Assembly: GCA_964017045.1 (NCBI GenBank)
Contig: OZ024798.1
Span: 7,337,793-7,401,792 of the forward strand
Length of the DNA: 64,000 nt
From: Omphiscola glabra
Taxonomy: Eukaryota > Mollusca > Gastropoda > Lymnaeidae
Reading direction: 5' to 3'
This document shows, in pieces, positions 47,550 to 58,460 of the stretch (its first letter is position 1; the number at the start of each line of letters is the position of its first letter). The translations under genes and the position numbers were made by a program. The notes under the pieces were generated by a model. The model made no database searches. It was given only the letters and a program-made list of their open reading frames with translations, and was not told the DNA's origin.

Positions 47550-48482
47550 CCGGTCCCTAGTGCAATGGGACTACTTATCCCCTGGTTCCTAATGCAATGG
47601 GACTACTTATCCCCTGGTTCCTAATGCAATGGGACTACTTATCCCCTGGTTCCTAATGCAATGGGACTACTTATCCACTGGTTCCTAATGCAATGGGACT
47701 ACTTATCCACTGGTTCCTAATGCAATGGGACTACTTATCCCCTGGTTCCTAATGCAATGGGACTACTTATCCACTGGTTCCTAGTGCAATGGGACTACTT
47801 ATCCCCTGGTTCCTAATGCAATGGGACTACTTATCCCCTGGTTCCTAATGCAATGGGACTACTTATCCCCTGGTTCCTAATGCAATGGGACTACTTATCC
47901 ACTGGTTCCTAATGCAATGGGACTACTTATCCACTGGTTCCTAATGCAATGGGACTACTTATCCACTGGTTCCTAATGCAATGGGACTACTTATCCACTG
48001 GTTCCTAATGCAATGGGACTACTTATCCCCTGGTTCCTAATGCAATGGGACTACTTATCCCCTGGTTCCTAATGCAATGGGACTACTTATCCCCTGGTTC
48101 CTAATGCAATGGGACTACTTATCCCCTGGTTCCTAATGCAATGGGACTACTTATCCACTGGTTCCTAATGCAATGGGACTACTTATCCACTGGTTCCTAA
48201 TGCACTGGGACTACTTATCCACTGGTTCCTGATACAAGGGTACTGCTTATCCACTGATTCCTAATGCAATGGGACTACTTATCCCCTGGTTCCTAATGCA
48301 ATGTGACTACTTATCCACTGGTTCCTGATACAAGGGTACTGCTTATCCACTGATTCCTAATGCAATCGGACTACTTATTCACTGGGTTCTAATGCAATGA
48401 GACTAATTTTCCAACGGTTACTAGTGCAATGGGACAACTTATTCACCGGTCTCTAGTGCAATGGGAAAATTTATCCACCGGT
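47550..48482. repeat. 32-bp minisatellite, about 29 copies
   Basis: Unit CTTATCCCCTGGTTCCTAAT plus GCAATGGGACTA (32 bp), with a CCCC/CCAC dimorphism in runs. The right 250 bp is increasingly decayed, including two copies of a GATACAAGGGTACTG variant unit about 96 bp apart. Confidence 0.95.
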
Positions 48483-50044
48483 CATCCAAGCTTAAAAGAT
48501 TTTGAAACACTATCCTAGATGAATCGTAAAAGTACAGTATTTCCTACTCCTCTCTACACACACCCACATCTTTCAGATACACTGTTTGTTTTTTAAATGT
48601 TGATTAAAATAAATTAGTGAAAGTTTGACAAAAATAACTGAAATATTATTTAAATGTTAGATATTATGAGTAAGGGATTTTTGTATAGTTAAATATGAAA
48701 GATACCAGGGTTTTATCCATAGTGAAATTCAAACGATACCATGTTATCTCCAAGCGTTTTGGTGGAGATTATGTGAGCAAGTTGCCATTTGAAACTGTCC
48801 AGCCTTCCTCATTTAGTTTCTAAATAGATTAAACAGTCACCATGTTCTTTGTAGATTAATCAGACACAAACAATGTGTGTCAATAAAACCATATATGCTA
48901 AGCTTTAACTATGATTTGATAATATACTTAATCAAACATTTCTACAAATACCTTGATTAAAATATTGATATGATTATACACTTAATTTACATACTATACT
49001 TGGCAAGGTGCCCCATAATAGTAATACGAAATCACACGATGGTTACTCATGCTGAAATGCGCTAAGGTTCAAATGAACCTAGCGTGTAAACTAGCCATTA
49101 TGTTTTATAGTGCTCGAGTTTAACGTAATGAAATGTGCTCATGCTTACATTGACCTTGCAATAATCCTAACAGTCTTAAAATTACGGTAAATAATGCAGT
49201 TAAGTCTGATATGGACATCACGTTTGGGAAATTATAATTATAATAGTTTCTAAAATTGTAGGTTAACTCAATCTACTAGTACCTCAGCTCCTTGCTTAAA
49301 ATATGTACGTGATAATGTAAATGCAAACATAAATTAAAATTTAATACTGTAATGGACACCCTGTCAAAGATTCGGGGCAAAATGTAGGGAGGCAGAACCA
49401 TGTATTACTCATGTATAGCTAAACCCCACAGAATAACTTGTGCAATAATTAAATATTAATAACGGGTTATTTTATTTGCCCCATGGATACTCATGTTGGC
49501 TATACTAATCTATGGATACTCATGTTGGATATACTAATCAATGGATACTCATGTTGGATATACTATTCCAAGAAATCATCGGTGCTGTTCAACTTTATTA
49601 TAACATGATTATGGGGCGTTATGAAAACTAGGATTGTTGCTAGAGTTATCCATCGTGCTCATTGCTGGTTAAGAAACTGAACTGTTTTTCCCTTTAAATC
49701 AAGTGTACTACATCATGTCCGTTTTGATATACTCTTCTTTTTCTACAGAGTTTTCTTCCCATTTTTCTTGTTCTATTTCTGGTTACCATACTCTCAGAAC
49801 CAATAGTTGACATGACCTGATTTCTTTGGATTTGTCAACGAAATTTATAACTGCATTGCTACCAACCTATCACCCACTTGGCACACGGATTTATGCATAT
49901 CCTACCTCGGCTCCAGCTTAGATAAATTTTTTTACATTTTTGAAGCATTAAATTAAGGATCGTCATTTGAAGCTCGCCATTTTAAATTTTGTGTGTAAGG
50001 GGGTGGATGTAATGACAAGAGAAGTAGAAATATGCGTTACTTAC
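48483..50044. other. Intron/intergenic DNA 3' of the GPCR exon; no other exon recognised
   Basis: AT-rich. It must include the start of the intron that follows the GPCR exon on the minus strand (GTAAGTAACG from 50044 downwards). A 29-bp tandem repeat (about 3 copies, ATGGATACTCATGTTGGATA) lies at 49483-49569. No TM3-type exon was found on the minus strand. Confidence 0.5.
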
Positions 50045-50591
50045 CTAAAAGCAACGTCAGTATGTCGCATATAGCTAAGTTGAAGAGGTAATAGTTGGTG
50101 GCCGTGTGCAAAAACCTATTCCTGGTGATGACGATACACGTGCAGACGTTTCCCAGAATTCCCGTGAGGAAGATGAACGTGTAGAGGATGGTGAGAATGA
50201 CGACAGCTGCCGTGCTGACGTACCTGTCCCCGATGACGCTGCCAAGATGGTCCTCCAGGGAGACGATGGACAGGTTCACGTCCGAAAGGTTGTGGGAGTG
50301 CGACGAGTCGTTGACGTCGCAGTAAATCCTGACGCCTTCCGTGAAGTTAGAGGTTATCTGACGCACGTCGGCCCATGTGACGTTCGTGCCGAGGAAGAAG
50401 ATGTCGTCGGTGTAGCGGAAATTTCCGGAGGGGTTGGGGTTGTCGAGATACAATCCAGTGCCGCCACCGCTTAAGCCATCGGGGTTGTACATCCCCCCGG
50501 ACGGGCTGGAGCTCCTCAAATGTCTGACACTTAAGTTGAACTTGCAGCAGAATATGTCGTTGATTTTGAGAAAGAAGCCACCGTCAGCCAT
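50045..50591 (-). CDS. Rhodopsin-like GPCR, first coding exon (neuromedin-U/capa/pyrokinin-receptor type)
   Basis: This exon encodes the N-terminal 182 residues of a class A G-protein-coupled receptor that would sit in the plasma membrane and probably bind a neuropeptide. The start is a true ATG at 50591 in a favourable context (AAAATGG). Residues 1-124 form a hydrophilic ectodomain with six N-glycosylation sequons (N19, N70, N82, N94, N101, N106). TM1 spans about 125-155 and contains the class A G-N pair (GILGNVC, G147-N148). HTATNYYLFNLAICD leads into TM2, with the conserved Asp at 176. The R-R--HTATNYYLFNLA signature is typical of neuromedin-U, capa and pyrokinin receptors, less so of TRH receptors. 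The exon ends inside TM2 at a canonical donor (TTTTAG|GTAAGT, phase 1). The remaining six-helix part is not in view and would lie further left. No stop or frameshift was seen. Confidence 0.9.
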
Positions 50592-50650
50592 TTTAGATTT
50601 AAGTTTGTTATTGTTGTTTTTATTTCTAGTTTAACACGTCCTCAAATGGT

Positions 50651-50709
50651 TTAGGGGTCATGGTCGGACTTAGGGGTCATGGTTGGACTTAGGGGTCATG
50701 GTCGGACTT
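50651..50709. repeat. 20-bp tandem repeat, 3 copies
   Basis: TTAGGGGTCATGGTCGGACT repeated, about 60 bp upstream of the GPCR start codon, where a promoter or 5' UTR could be. No TATA or initiator was convincingly identified. Confidence 0.9.
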
Positions 50710-51529
50710 CCTGCAGACTTGCCCTGTGTATGTGACGTCCCTTCGTAAAAACCGGACATTACAGTGGATAGAATGTGATATCTCTTTATGATAACATACG
50801 AATAGATCTCATGAGATCACAAAGAAAAAAAATGATTGCATGCTATGTGGTTTTAATGACACCACTTTGAGTCATTAGACTTAGACATTATACGCTAACA
50901 GAGCGCGTAGCTTGGAGTCAAAGAAGGGGGGAAAAAAGGGTGGGGTGGGGCTGGAATCATCCAACCATCCGCCCTCCAAGTTAATCCAACGAGGGTTCTG
51001 ATTGAGCCTTGCCAAAAGTTTGATGTTGCCTGGGTTCTAACGAGTAATCCTCTGCGTTGTATCACATGACGTTACCAACACCACTTTCTGGGGATAGAAA
51101 GGTTACAAAATGTGAAGGAATACACTCAGAGAACGAAGCTTTAACTATTGAGACTAAGCTATTCAGACCCACCCATAATATTAAACTTTACCCCAAAAAT
51201 ATGTGTAACTATTTCTTAGCATGCCTTAGAGTAGATAAACATTGGAATATTGTTTACATAAACTGTAGCAATTAAATGCATGTATCGCTAACGTTTGCTA
51301 ATTGTTACGAACGGCTAACTGGATAAGCTGTTTATTGGCTTCGTTACGTCTAGGGGTAATTATTAAAGCAATCAAAGATCTACATGACAAGTGCTTCTTT
51401 ATTTTTAAAAAAAAAGCATTTCTTCTTTGGTCCGCTTTCTATCTGCAACTCCATTACTACTTATAAACCATAACAAGCAACAAATACGACACAAATACAA
51501 AGCACATAGCCACAGCTACACAAATAATC
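50710..51529. other. GPCR upstream region; no recognisable gene
   Basis: Would contain the promoter if the first coding exon is also the first exon. A G-rich stretch (GGGGGGAAAAAAGGGTGGGG) lies at about 50925. Nothing else supported. Confidence 0.45.
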
Positions 51530-51537
51530 TCCACAAT

Positions 51538-53115
51538 CAGTGGCGTAGCTAGGGTTGGTTTCATCCGGTGCGGTAAACACATGGTGTCACCCCCCACGAC
51601 TTCCAGGATAGATTTCTTCTTGTTACAATAAGTCCACAGTGTTAACAATGACAATAACAAAAACAAATTGATTGTATAGAAGAACTGTAACAGCGTTAAG
51701 TTATAGTTATTTTTAAATTAAATTTGCTTTATTTAAAATTGTCCTTTCCTGGACTTCAGAGCTGCAAACCTGTCAAACACTTGATCAAATTCAATACCCT
51801 TCACCGTATCACTTTCAATTGATATTAGAGCCAGATCAGAAAGCTTGACCGTCCCATGGTGGATGGTAAATAGTTCTTGATAAGCCTCAGTTTTGATAAG
51901 CTTCGCTCACATGAACCCACAGACACACAGATCGTAAGAAACAATTGAAGGCCTCATGATTCTATAATTTTGGGCTCAGTTTACACCACTTATCAAGCCC
52001 GGTAACAAATTTGGATGTTGTTTCTGTAACATTAACAGCAAACAATATGCAGCAAAAACAGTAACATGTCTGACTGACGAGTGGATAAACAATCCATGGC
52101 AGCGGTATTTTCTCTCCATATGTCATCATCCTGTAGAACAATTGTTTTGATAGCTTACACAAACCTCCTTTAGATTTCGCCTCTTGTCTTGTCACTATGC
52201 TGAATCCTTGTTCTTAAAAGAGGTGCTCCTTATTTTTAAAAGTTTAGACCGAAGATGATCTGGAACTTGTACATTCCAAAGAGTAGCATCCGAAAACATA
52301 TTCCAGATTTTCTAATGAACCATCACATTTACAGTATCTTGGTTTGAATTAACATTATCAGCATCGATTTCCCTTTCCAAAATATCCACGTCTTTTACTT
52401 GCATTTCCACGTCAATCTCTTACATTTTCTGCACTATTTCCTGATGTATAGTATGCATGCTGCTGATATTGGATGAATCAATATCAATGGTAGACCGAGG
52501 AGCGTCTTTTGATGAACCCTGGTCATCATTTGGTTTCTTGATATATCGAAACATGGATCCTGGTAGTGATTTTTGTGAGTCACGTCTTTTCTTATTAGTT
52601 TATGGCTGCTGGCAGCCACTACGCCGTTAGATTTGTGCATGGGCATGACAGAATAATTTTGAACAATAAAAATGCTTTAATTGCGTTATGTTCAAGTAAA
52701 CAAACAAAATAACTTTAAAAAAACAGTTAGAACACTTTCCAAAATACAAAACAAAAAGGTTGCAGGTAAAATTCGGCATTCGAAATATGACAAATTTGCT
52801 CTAATGTTAAGGGACTGTGGTAGTGACGAATCAGCGAAAATATTAATTTTTGAGTAATTCTGGGTTTCGATACATTTGGTTTCTAAAACCTTTACATAAA
52901 TTACAATAAATCTAACTTAGTTATTAAAAGATAGAAAATTTTGTAAAATTTTATTTGTGAACCTTGTAAATGGGGGAAAAAAGTCATTTTCAATGTTTTT
53001 AATTTGTACTTCATGAATCGCCCGACCACATCGTATTTGATATCAATGGAAAGCGTTATTACTGAGAATTTAGGTATATATAGCTTGAAGTGGTGTCGAC
53101 CTAGCTTTGCCACTG
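51538..53115 (-). mobile_element. Complete but degenerate hAT transposon, 1.58 kb
   Basis: The left terminus CAGTGGCGTAGCTAGG (51538-51553) and right terminus CCTAGCTTTGCCACTG (53100-53115) are inverted repeats matching at 14 of 16 positions. The flanks TCCACAAT (51530-51537) and TCCACACC (53116-53123) match at 6 of 8, as expected of an old hAT 8-bp target duplication. The body carries a transposase pseudogene on the minus strand. Confidence 0.85.
51733..52646 (-). pseudogene. hAT/ZMYM-like transposase pseudogene with TTF zinc finger
   Basis: Read across several frames on the minus strand. The N-terminus MPMHKSNG is followed by a basic stretch and MFRYIKKPNDDQG. Next come TLWNVQVPDHLRSKLL and a TTF-type zinc-finger block (IPLPWIVYP, CYCFCCILF, SKFVTGLDKWCKL). 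The C-terminal dimerisation tail (SDLALISIESD, FDQVFDRFAALKSRKGQF) ends at a stop at 51733-51735. This order is that of the hAT-derived ZMYM5/52-kDa-repressor-like proteins. The long catalytic RNase H-like core between zinc finger and tail is missing, and there are many stops and frameshifts. It is dead, and possibly a deletion derivative that was mobilised in trans. Confidence 0.8.
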
Positions 53116-53219
53116 TCCACACCGAAAACGCACTCACAAAACACGAACAAATCATTAACACTAATACCGTGGATTGCTATTAGAAATTAATTATGTACAC
53201 CACAAAATGAAAACATTAT

Positions 53220-55208
53220 TAGAGACCGACCAAATTTCGGCTTCGGTTTAGGCACCGAAAGTTGCCATTTGATAACTTTCGACCTAGAAACAGTAAAGTT
53301 AACTTTCGGTTTATTTTCTGATTCAGTCGAAACAGAAAAGTTAACTTTTGGTTTAATTTTGATTTCAGACGAAATTTAGACTTTCGGTTATCTATCCGAA
53401 AGTGACTGAGGTTTTCGGTCATCTACCAGAAGTCGACAGTCTGTCTTGTCTGTCTCAAAGCAGGCAATCCAAAATTCATTTTGCTTGATATCTTGCTTTC
53501 ATCGTATGTTATATGACTAATAGTCTGCGAAAACTGCTTACACCTGTATGAAAATCTACTTGTCCTATAATTCCATAAAATTAAATTTCAATAATTAGGC
53601 ATCGGCAAATGTAAACAGTTTTGTGGAAGAAAAACTAATGGATGGTAATATTTATATCATTATTTTTGTTTTAATTGTTTCAAAAATAAAATTTGGAACC
53701 TTAGATTTAATCAAATCCTTCATTTTTATTATTATTATTATATGTTGTCTTATATAGCGCGGTACCCCAGCCAAGGGCTAGGCTCACCGCGCTGTACATA
53801 AAAATATTAGCAAAGGAAACATAATCGTGACAATAAAATAAAATGCATTTATGTGATAAAAAAACAGCTGTATAGAGACAAAACAAAAACAAATTCGTAT
53901 TCACCCCACCCACACCAGAACTTTTACATGACATACCATGGACGGCAGCTAGCAGCATCGTTTATCGGTCAGATGTGGGGAATCAGTCGGGGTAATAGAG
54001 TTTAAAGAGATGTGTTTTGAGTGCAGTTTTGAAGGCCTGTGTGATTGGTATATTGCGGATGTGAAGTGGCAGAGAATTCCATTGTTTTGGGGCGCAGTAA
54101 GAGAAAGATCGTTCACCATATGTTTTAGTACGTGTCTTAGCAACTGACAGAATAGATTTGTGCTATTCATTCTGATTTATCATTATCATGCTCATCAATG
54201 TTGTTATAGGCAAAGTTGAATAAAATTGAATAATCGTAGGAAATAATAATATTTCCATTGTTATTATTTTTTATATTCAGGGACCTTAGGCGTTTTCAAT
54301 TTAATCATTTAGTGAAATTCATCATTATCATTATAAAAAAACATTATTATTGACGAAATAACACGCGTGTGCATGTATCACTGGTTAGTATTATAATTAT
54401 TTAGTAGGCCTACTGCAGACCTGTTTACTTTTATGATTTTGAAGACCAATTTACATGTCTTTTGTGATTCTAAGTCGATACCCGTCAGAACAACAATTTA
54501 AGAGACCCGGTCAGATAAAAAAAAAGTCAATGAGGCTGAGGGAGGTTAGTCGCCGAACAAAATAATTACGTCACCAGCACGGAAAGACTAGTGTGTTGGT
54601 ACTAGACTAAATATTAATACAGCGATATCTTGCCAGCTATTTGTGAAAACACAAAGCATTGGTATGACGATAACCACGAAACATTGTGGTGATATTTATA
54701 TAGCCTTAATAACTGTTATTTAGGTGACAATAGGCTCTATTAGAGCCACGATAATTGTTGTAGGAATATTTTCTAGGTTGTAATTATATTATTAAAGCAA
54801 AGGGAACTAAATGGTCTATGTTGCATAAATCCCCCCTCCACCTTCCACATTGTTTCTTTCAATACTATTTTTAAAACTTTTAAAAGAAATTTAAATTACT
54901 TTTAAATTAAAATGGTAAAAGCCAAAGTATTTTTTTTACATGTTTATTTATTAATATTCACGATGATCTTATTTTTTTATAAAAATAACATAAATATTGA
55001 TACTTTCCTCCGTCATTTGTCGACGTACGCAGAATGTATGCGTGAACGAATTTCAAAAGTCTAAATTTTTCGTTTTTGGTTTCGGTTTCGGCCGAAAGTC
55101 TTGTTTAGCGTTTGGTTTCGGGTTAGGTTTCGGCCGAAAGTCATTTTTAACTTTCGGTCTAGTTTACGTTTCGGCCGAAATCAGAAAATTTCTTTCGGTC
55201 GGTCTCTA
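53220..55208. mobile_element. AGAGACCGACCG family element, full copy 5 with nested insertion
   Basis: The left end AGAGACCGACCAAATTTCGG begins at 53221 and the right end TTTCTTTCGGTCGGTCTCT ends at 55207. The flanking ACATTATT and ACATTATG match at 7 of 8, a possible 8-bp target duplication. The right part (54180-55208) is the inverse of 5376-6632: GGTGATATTTATATAGCC, TTAATACAGCGATATCTTGC and the TTTCGGCCGAAAGTC arm. The left arm carries three GAAAGTTAACTTTCGG-type motifs. Confidence 0.8.
53722..54171. mobile_element. Dispersed repeat nested in the AGAGACCGACCG element
   Basis: (ATT)n, then TATAGCGCGGTACCCCAGCC, then AAGGGCTAGGCTCACCGCGC, then a moderately GC-rich body ending near TTTGTGCTATTC. 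Comparison with copy 4 (38050-38260), where the flanking sequences TTGGGAAC...TGATTTATCATTATTATGC are continuous, shows that this piece interrupts the host element. It is SINE-like in style; the class is not assigned. Confidence 0.65.
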
Positions 55209-55729
55209 CATTATGTAATACCAATCTTGCCATTAAGTTAATCCTCTATGGCTGTGAAGTTTCCTTTTGTGTCCAGCAACGAGACTGCGCGATATTTCAT
55301 TCCGTCTCATATCGGATTTTTGCTCCCCTCCCCCAGCCCATTTCCTCACCTCCACGACCCGTTGAAGTCCAGTGCGAAAATGTCGTGAAGACGTCACACA
55401 TTTCTTCAATTCACTCAGTTGTGTCTCGTGACGTCATGCTGATTACCATAAGCCGGCTGATGCCTGACAGCTGGGGTGCCATTAACATGGTTGCGTGGAC
55501 ATAGCCAGGGCTTAAAAGGTTCTGATGGTTCCCCGATGAGACCATTTTTCTCACGCAACTTTTCCTTCATCGGGTATTTCCCTTAGATCCAATGAGTGCG
55601 CCACAGTTTAAGGTCGGGGGGGAAAGGGGCTTGAGGGTTGCGTGTAAATAATTCAATGAAGATTTGATGACTTAAAAAGATCAAGTATTTTTTAATTAAC
55701 GCAAAGGGAGACAGCCTACTATATATATA
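55209..55729. other. No recognisable gene
   Basis: Mixed GC-content unique-looking DNA. No supported feature. Confidence 0.45.
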
Positions 55730-56305
55730 CTAGCGAGAACCCGGCATTCATTGCAATGACACTCAATAAAAAAAGTGTTTGTGTTTTAATTATGTTTTTG
55801 AAGTAATTTCTAAATAGAAAATAGCTTTTATTTTTTCCGTCTGGTGCGTATACAAATAGATTAGAAAGTTTTCCGACGCGTGAGCAGGCAACATACAGCT
55901 GCTGTCCACATATAGGTTTTCAAAATTTAGTCCACACAATTGCAGCGATGATCCATCCATACACTAACCCTGTTTGAAATTATATTTATCTGGGTGACAT
56001 TTAAAAAAAAAAAATTAAGGCTCCGGCCCCAAACGCAATATTGTAAAAGGGTTGTACTAAATCAGCAACCTACTTATTATGTCACACACAAACTGAAATG
56101 TCGCGTGTATTTGATTCAATTCCATCCACCCATGAAATAACTCTGTTTGAAATTATATTTCTATAGCTCATATAAGTTTTTAAAAAATATTTAAGCCCCC
56201 CCCCCTCCCCCAGGAACATTTCAAAATGAATGACCTAATCGGGCGAATGGTATAGGGGCGCAAACGGGACGTACATGCATGCATTAATTTTTATATAGGT
56301 ATAGA
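55730..56305 (-). mobile_element. Helitron 3'-terminal fragment plus array-type modules
   Basis: Starts with CTAGCGAGAACCCGGCATTC (CTAG 55730-55733 after an A), the complement of a Helitron 3' end whose hairpin has decayed, probably by CpG loss. It overlaps a helicase remnant. To the right are two modules (GATCCATCCAT, CTCTGTTTGAAATTATATTT, CTATAGCTCATATAAGTTTT, C-rich run) homologous to those of the 18-31 kb array, which ties that array to Helitrons. Confidence 0.75.
55738..55905 (-). pseudogene. Helitron helicase C-terminal remnant
   Basis: The minus strand reads ICGQQLYVACSRVGKLSNLF then VYAPDGKNKS. QLYVACSRV followed by NLF-YAPDGK is the C-terminal helicase motif of Pif1-like Rep-helicase Helitron proteins. 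A stop lies just upstream (VWTKF-stop-KPICG), and upstream homology is lost, so only about 40 residues survive. Its position immediately before the CTAG terminus is as expected for an autonomous Helitron. Confidence 0.8.
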
Positions 56306-56362
56306 TATAGTTTACCGAATATAAGAAACATTCTACGCAACTATTCATGGAAACGTTCTGTT

Positions 56363-56452
56363 TTCTGTCTGTCTGTCTGCTTGTCTGTCTGTCTCTCTCT
56401 CTCTCTCTCTCCCTATCTATCTATCTAATCTATCTATCTATCTATCTATCTA
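56363..56452. repeat. (TGTC)n(TC)n(TATC)n microsatellite
   Basis: CTGT/CTGC units, then about 16 bp of TC, then about 9 TATC/ATCT units. Confidence 0.95.
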
Positions 56453-56934
56453 AGACAATTTTAACCCATCTCTATTTTGAAATATTCGACTTGAAGAGTA
56501 GCCTTGTATTTTGTTTAAAATGAGAGAGAGTTGCTCAATTCGTCAGCCTCGCTCACTCATCCTGTACTACTTGGATACTATGGCAAGACTTTGTCAGGAC
56601 GAATGGGAGATTGGCTAGAATGCAGTGGATGACCAATGGCAAGATTGCATCAAGACTTTTAAGTATATTTTTGGATAAACCTGTTTTCAAAGTAATTTTT
56701 TATTATTATAATTTTTTTTTACTTTTTTGTCTTGGACGATGTAATAGGAGAACACGAAGTGAGTTGAAACATATGACTAAAAAAGAGTGGATCACCCAGT
56801 CAATACAAACACGTGAAAGATCACTGGTGACTTTTGGTGTGGTCACAAATGTGTTTCTCATCATTGTTGTTATCGAAAAAGAGTAACTATGCATAAGGAA
56901 AAACTGTAGCGAAAACCCAGTGTCTCCATCACTT
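56453..56934. other. No recognisable gene
   Basis: A 91-codon plus frame (56611-56886) has no identifiable domain. Confidence 0.4.
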
Positions 56935-57285
56935 TCCATTCCTGATATATACGCTGAGGTCAATTGGACATGGGGTGGGATAAAAATGAGATGCAAGATA
57001 GAGGTACTCAAGAATAGGTGGAGGTCACTGGTGACCTACTGAACATTAACGTTTTATATTGTCATCGGATTTGGTTAAGTGTACAAAATTTCAACTTAAC
57101 TGGATCTCGGGGAGTGGGTCAAAATTGAGATACAAGAGAGATGTCACTCAAAGTTAAGTGGAGGCCATTGATGACCTACTGGTCATGAAAGGTTTTATTG
57201 TCATCGGAGGTGGGTATGTGTGCAACATTTAGCTTAATTGGACCTCAGAAAGTGTGTAAAAATTAAGATGAAAGATTCCACCACA
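56935..57285. repeat. About 139-bp direct repeat, 2.5 diverged copies
   Basis: TTGTCATCGGA, AAGTGTACAAAATTTCA, GGATCTCGGGGAGTGGGTCA, AAATTGAGATACAAGA and GTGACCTACTG blocks recur at about 139-bp spacing. Confidence 0.75.
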
Positions 57286-58169
57286 AACAAAATGACAAAG
57301 CAAGCTAATTTTTAAACAAATTATAAGAGTGTTGGAGAGCGATAAAGCTTTAAAGTAGATAATTAGACACAAACAATTTGTGTCAATAAAACAAATGCCT
57401 TCATCAGCACAACAAACAAACATTTAAATAAGTATCAATTAAATTTACATAATATATATATATACATATATCCTAACTACAAATAGAATGGATTCGTAAC
57501 ATCCTCAAGTCAGACTTTATACTCGAGAATCTCACGAACTCAATCACCAGGAACCATCACCATCGTCATCAAAATCCCACATACTGTATCTTCCTATACT
57601 TCCATCTATAAGAATCCTTCACAATTCATATCGCATCACTTAATCCCATCCATTAATCCAATCATTTAATCAATCCTTTTATCCAACTCAAAATATCCAT
57701 CTGTAAGGCCCACTTATTAATCCCACCCATTAATCCCTTCCGTTAATCCAACTCAATAGCCCCATTTATAAGGCTCACTCTTTAATCTCCATAAGTCTCC
57801 CTACCTTACTTCGTTTACAATGTTCATCTTCACGACCCATTACTTTTATCTTGATATTACTCTCGCCATACAAGTCAATTACTTTACAGAATTATCATTC
57901 ATTCGAATTAAACAACCCCTACAAACAAAGTTGTCCGTATAAGATGTTCTATTGAGCAATGGGGGCTCAAAGTTTGTCAAAACATGCATACAAGTAAAGC
58001 AAGTTACAAGTATGTAGTGCTCCCTCATCACCCGTTATCACCACCCCCACCCCCACAGTCTCGCAGCCGCACATTTTTTCACGTCCTTGAACCATAGCGA
58101 TATTTTTATTCCTGCCCACTTTTACATATTAAATTTATTTAACCAACAATTTTAGAAAACCCAAACAAA
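57286..58169. other. No recognisable gene; irregular ATTAATCC-type repeats
   Basis: 57600-57790 has scattered CCCATCCATTAATCCAATC motifs. Nothing coding. Confidence 0.5.
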
Positions 58170-58460
58170 ATACGCATTAAAGGCATTTGCGATATTTCTT
58201 AAAATAATCTCATTTAGCGAAGTTATCGAGAACATCATTTTATTTTCCCCTTTTTTAAAAACAGGAAAAAACTGATATTTGAGAGTTGGAATTAGACGTT
58301 GAAATAGGGAGTTGGGGCTGAAAATTTGACAGAATGTGTTGTCATTGGCAATGAGTCTAAGTGCCCAAGTTTCAGCTCCATAGGTTGACGGCAAGTGAGT
58401 CAATTAGTCGTCCGAAAATTTTGCCACTCCTTCACTCAGCCAGCCACGACAAAAGCGAAG
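58170..58460. repeat. Dispersed repeat related to 47270-47480
   Basis: Shares the GGGGCTGAAAATTTG, TTGTCATTGGCAATGAGTCT, TTTCAGCTCCATAGGTTGAC and GCAAGTGAGTCAATTAG blocks. Class unassigned. Confidence 0.65.

Noticed and set aside
52901..53161. 86-codon minus frame next to the hAT element
   Set aside because: It straddles the hAT right terminus at 53115 and has no domain, so it is a chance frame.
56611..56886. 91-codon plus frame with a hydrophobic middle segment
   Set aside because: No recognisable family, no splice context, and AT-rich composition like the surrounding non-coding DNA.
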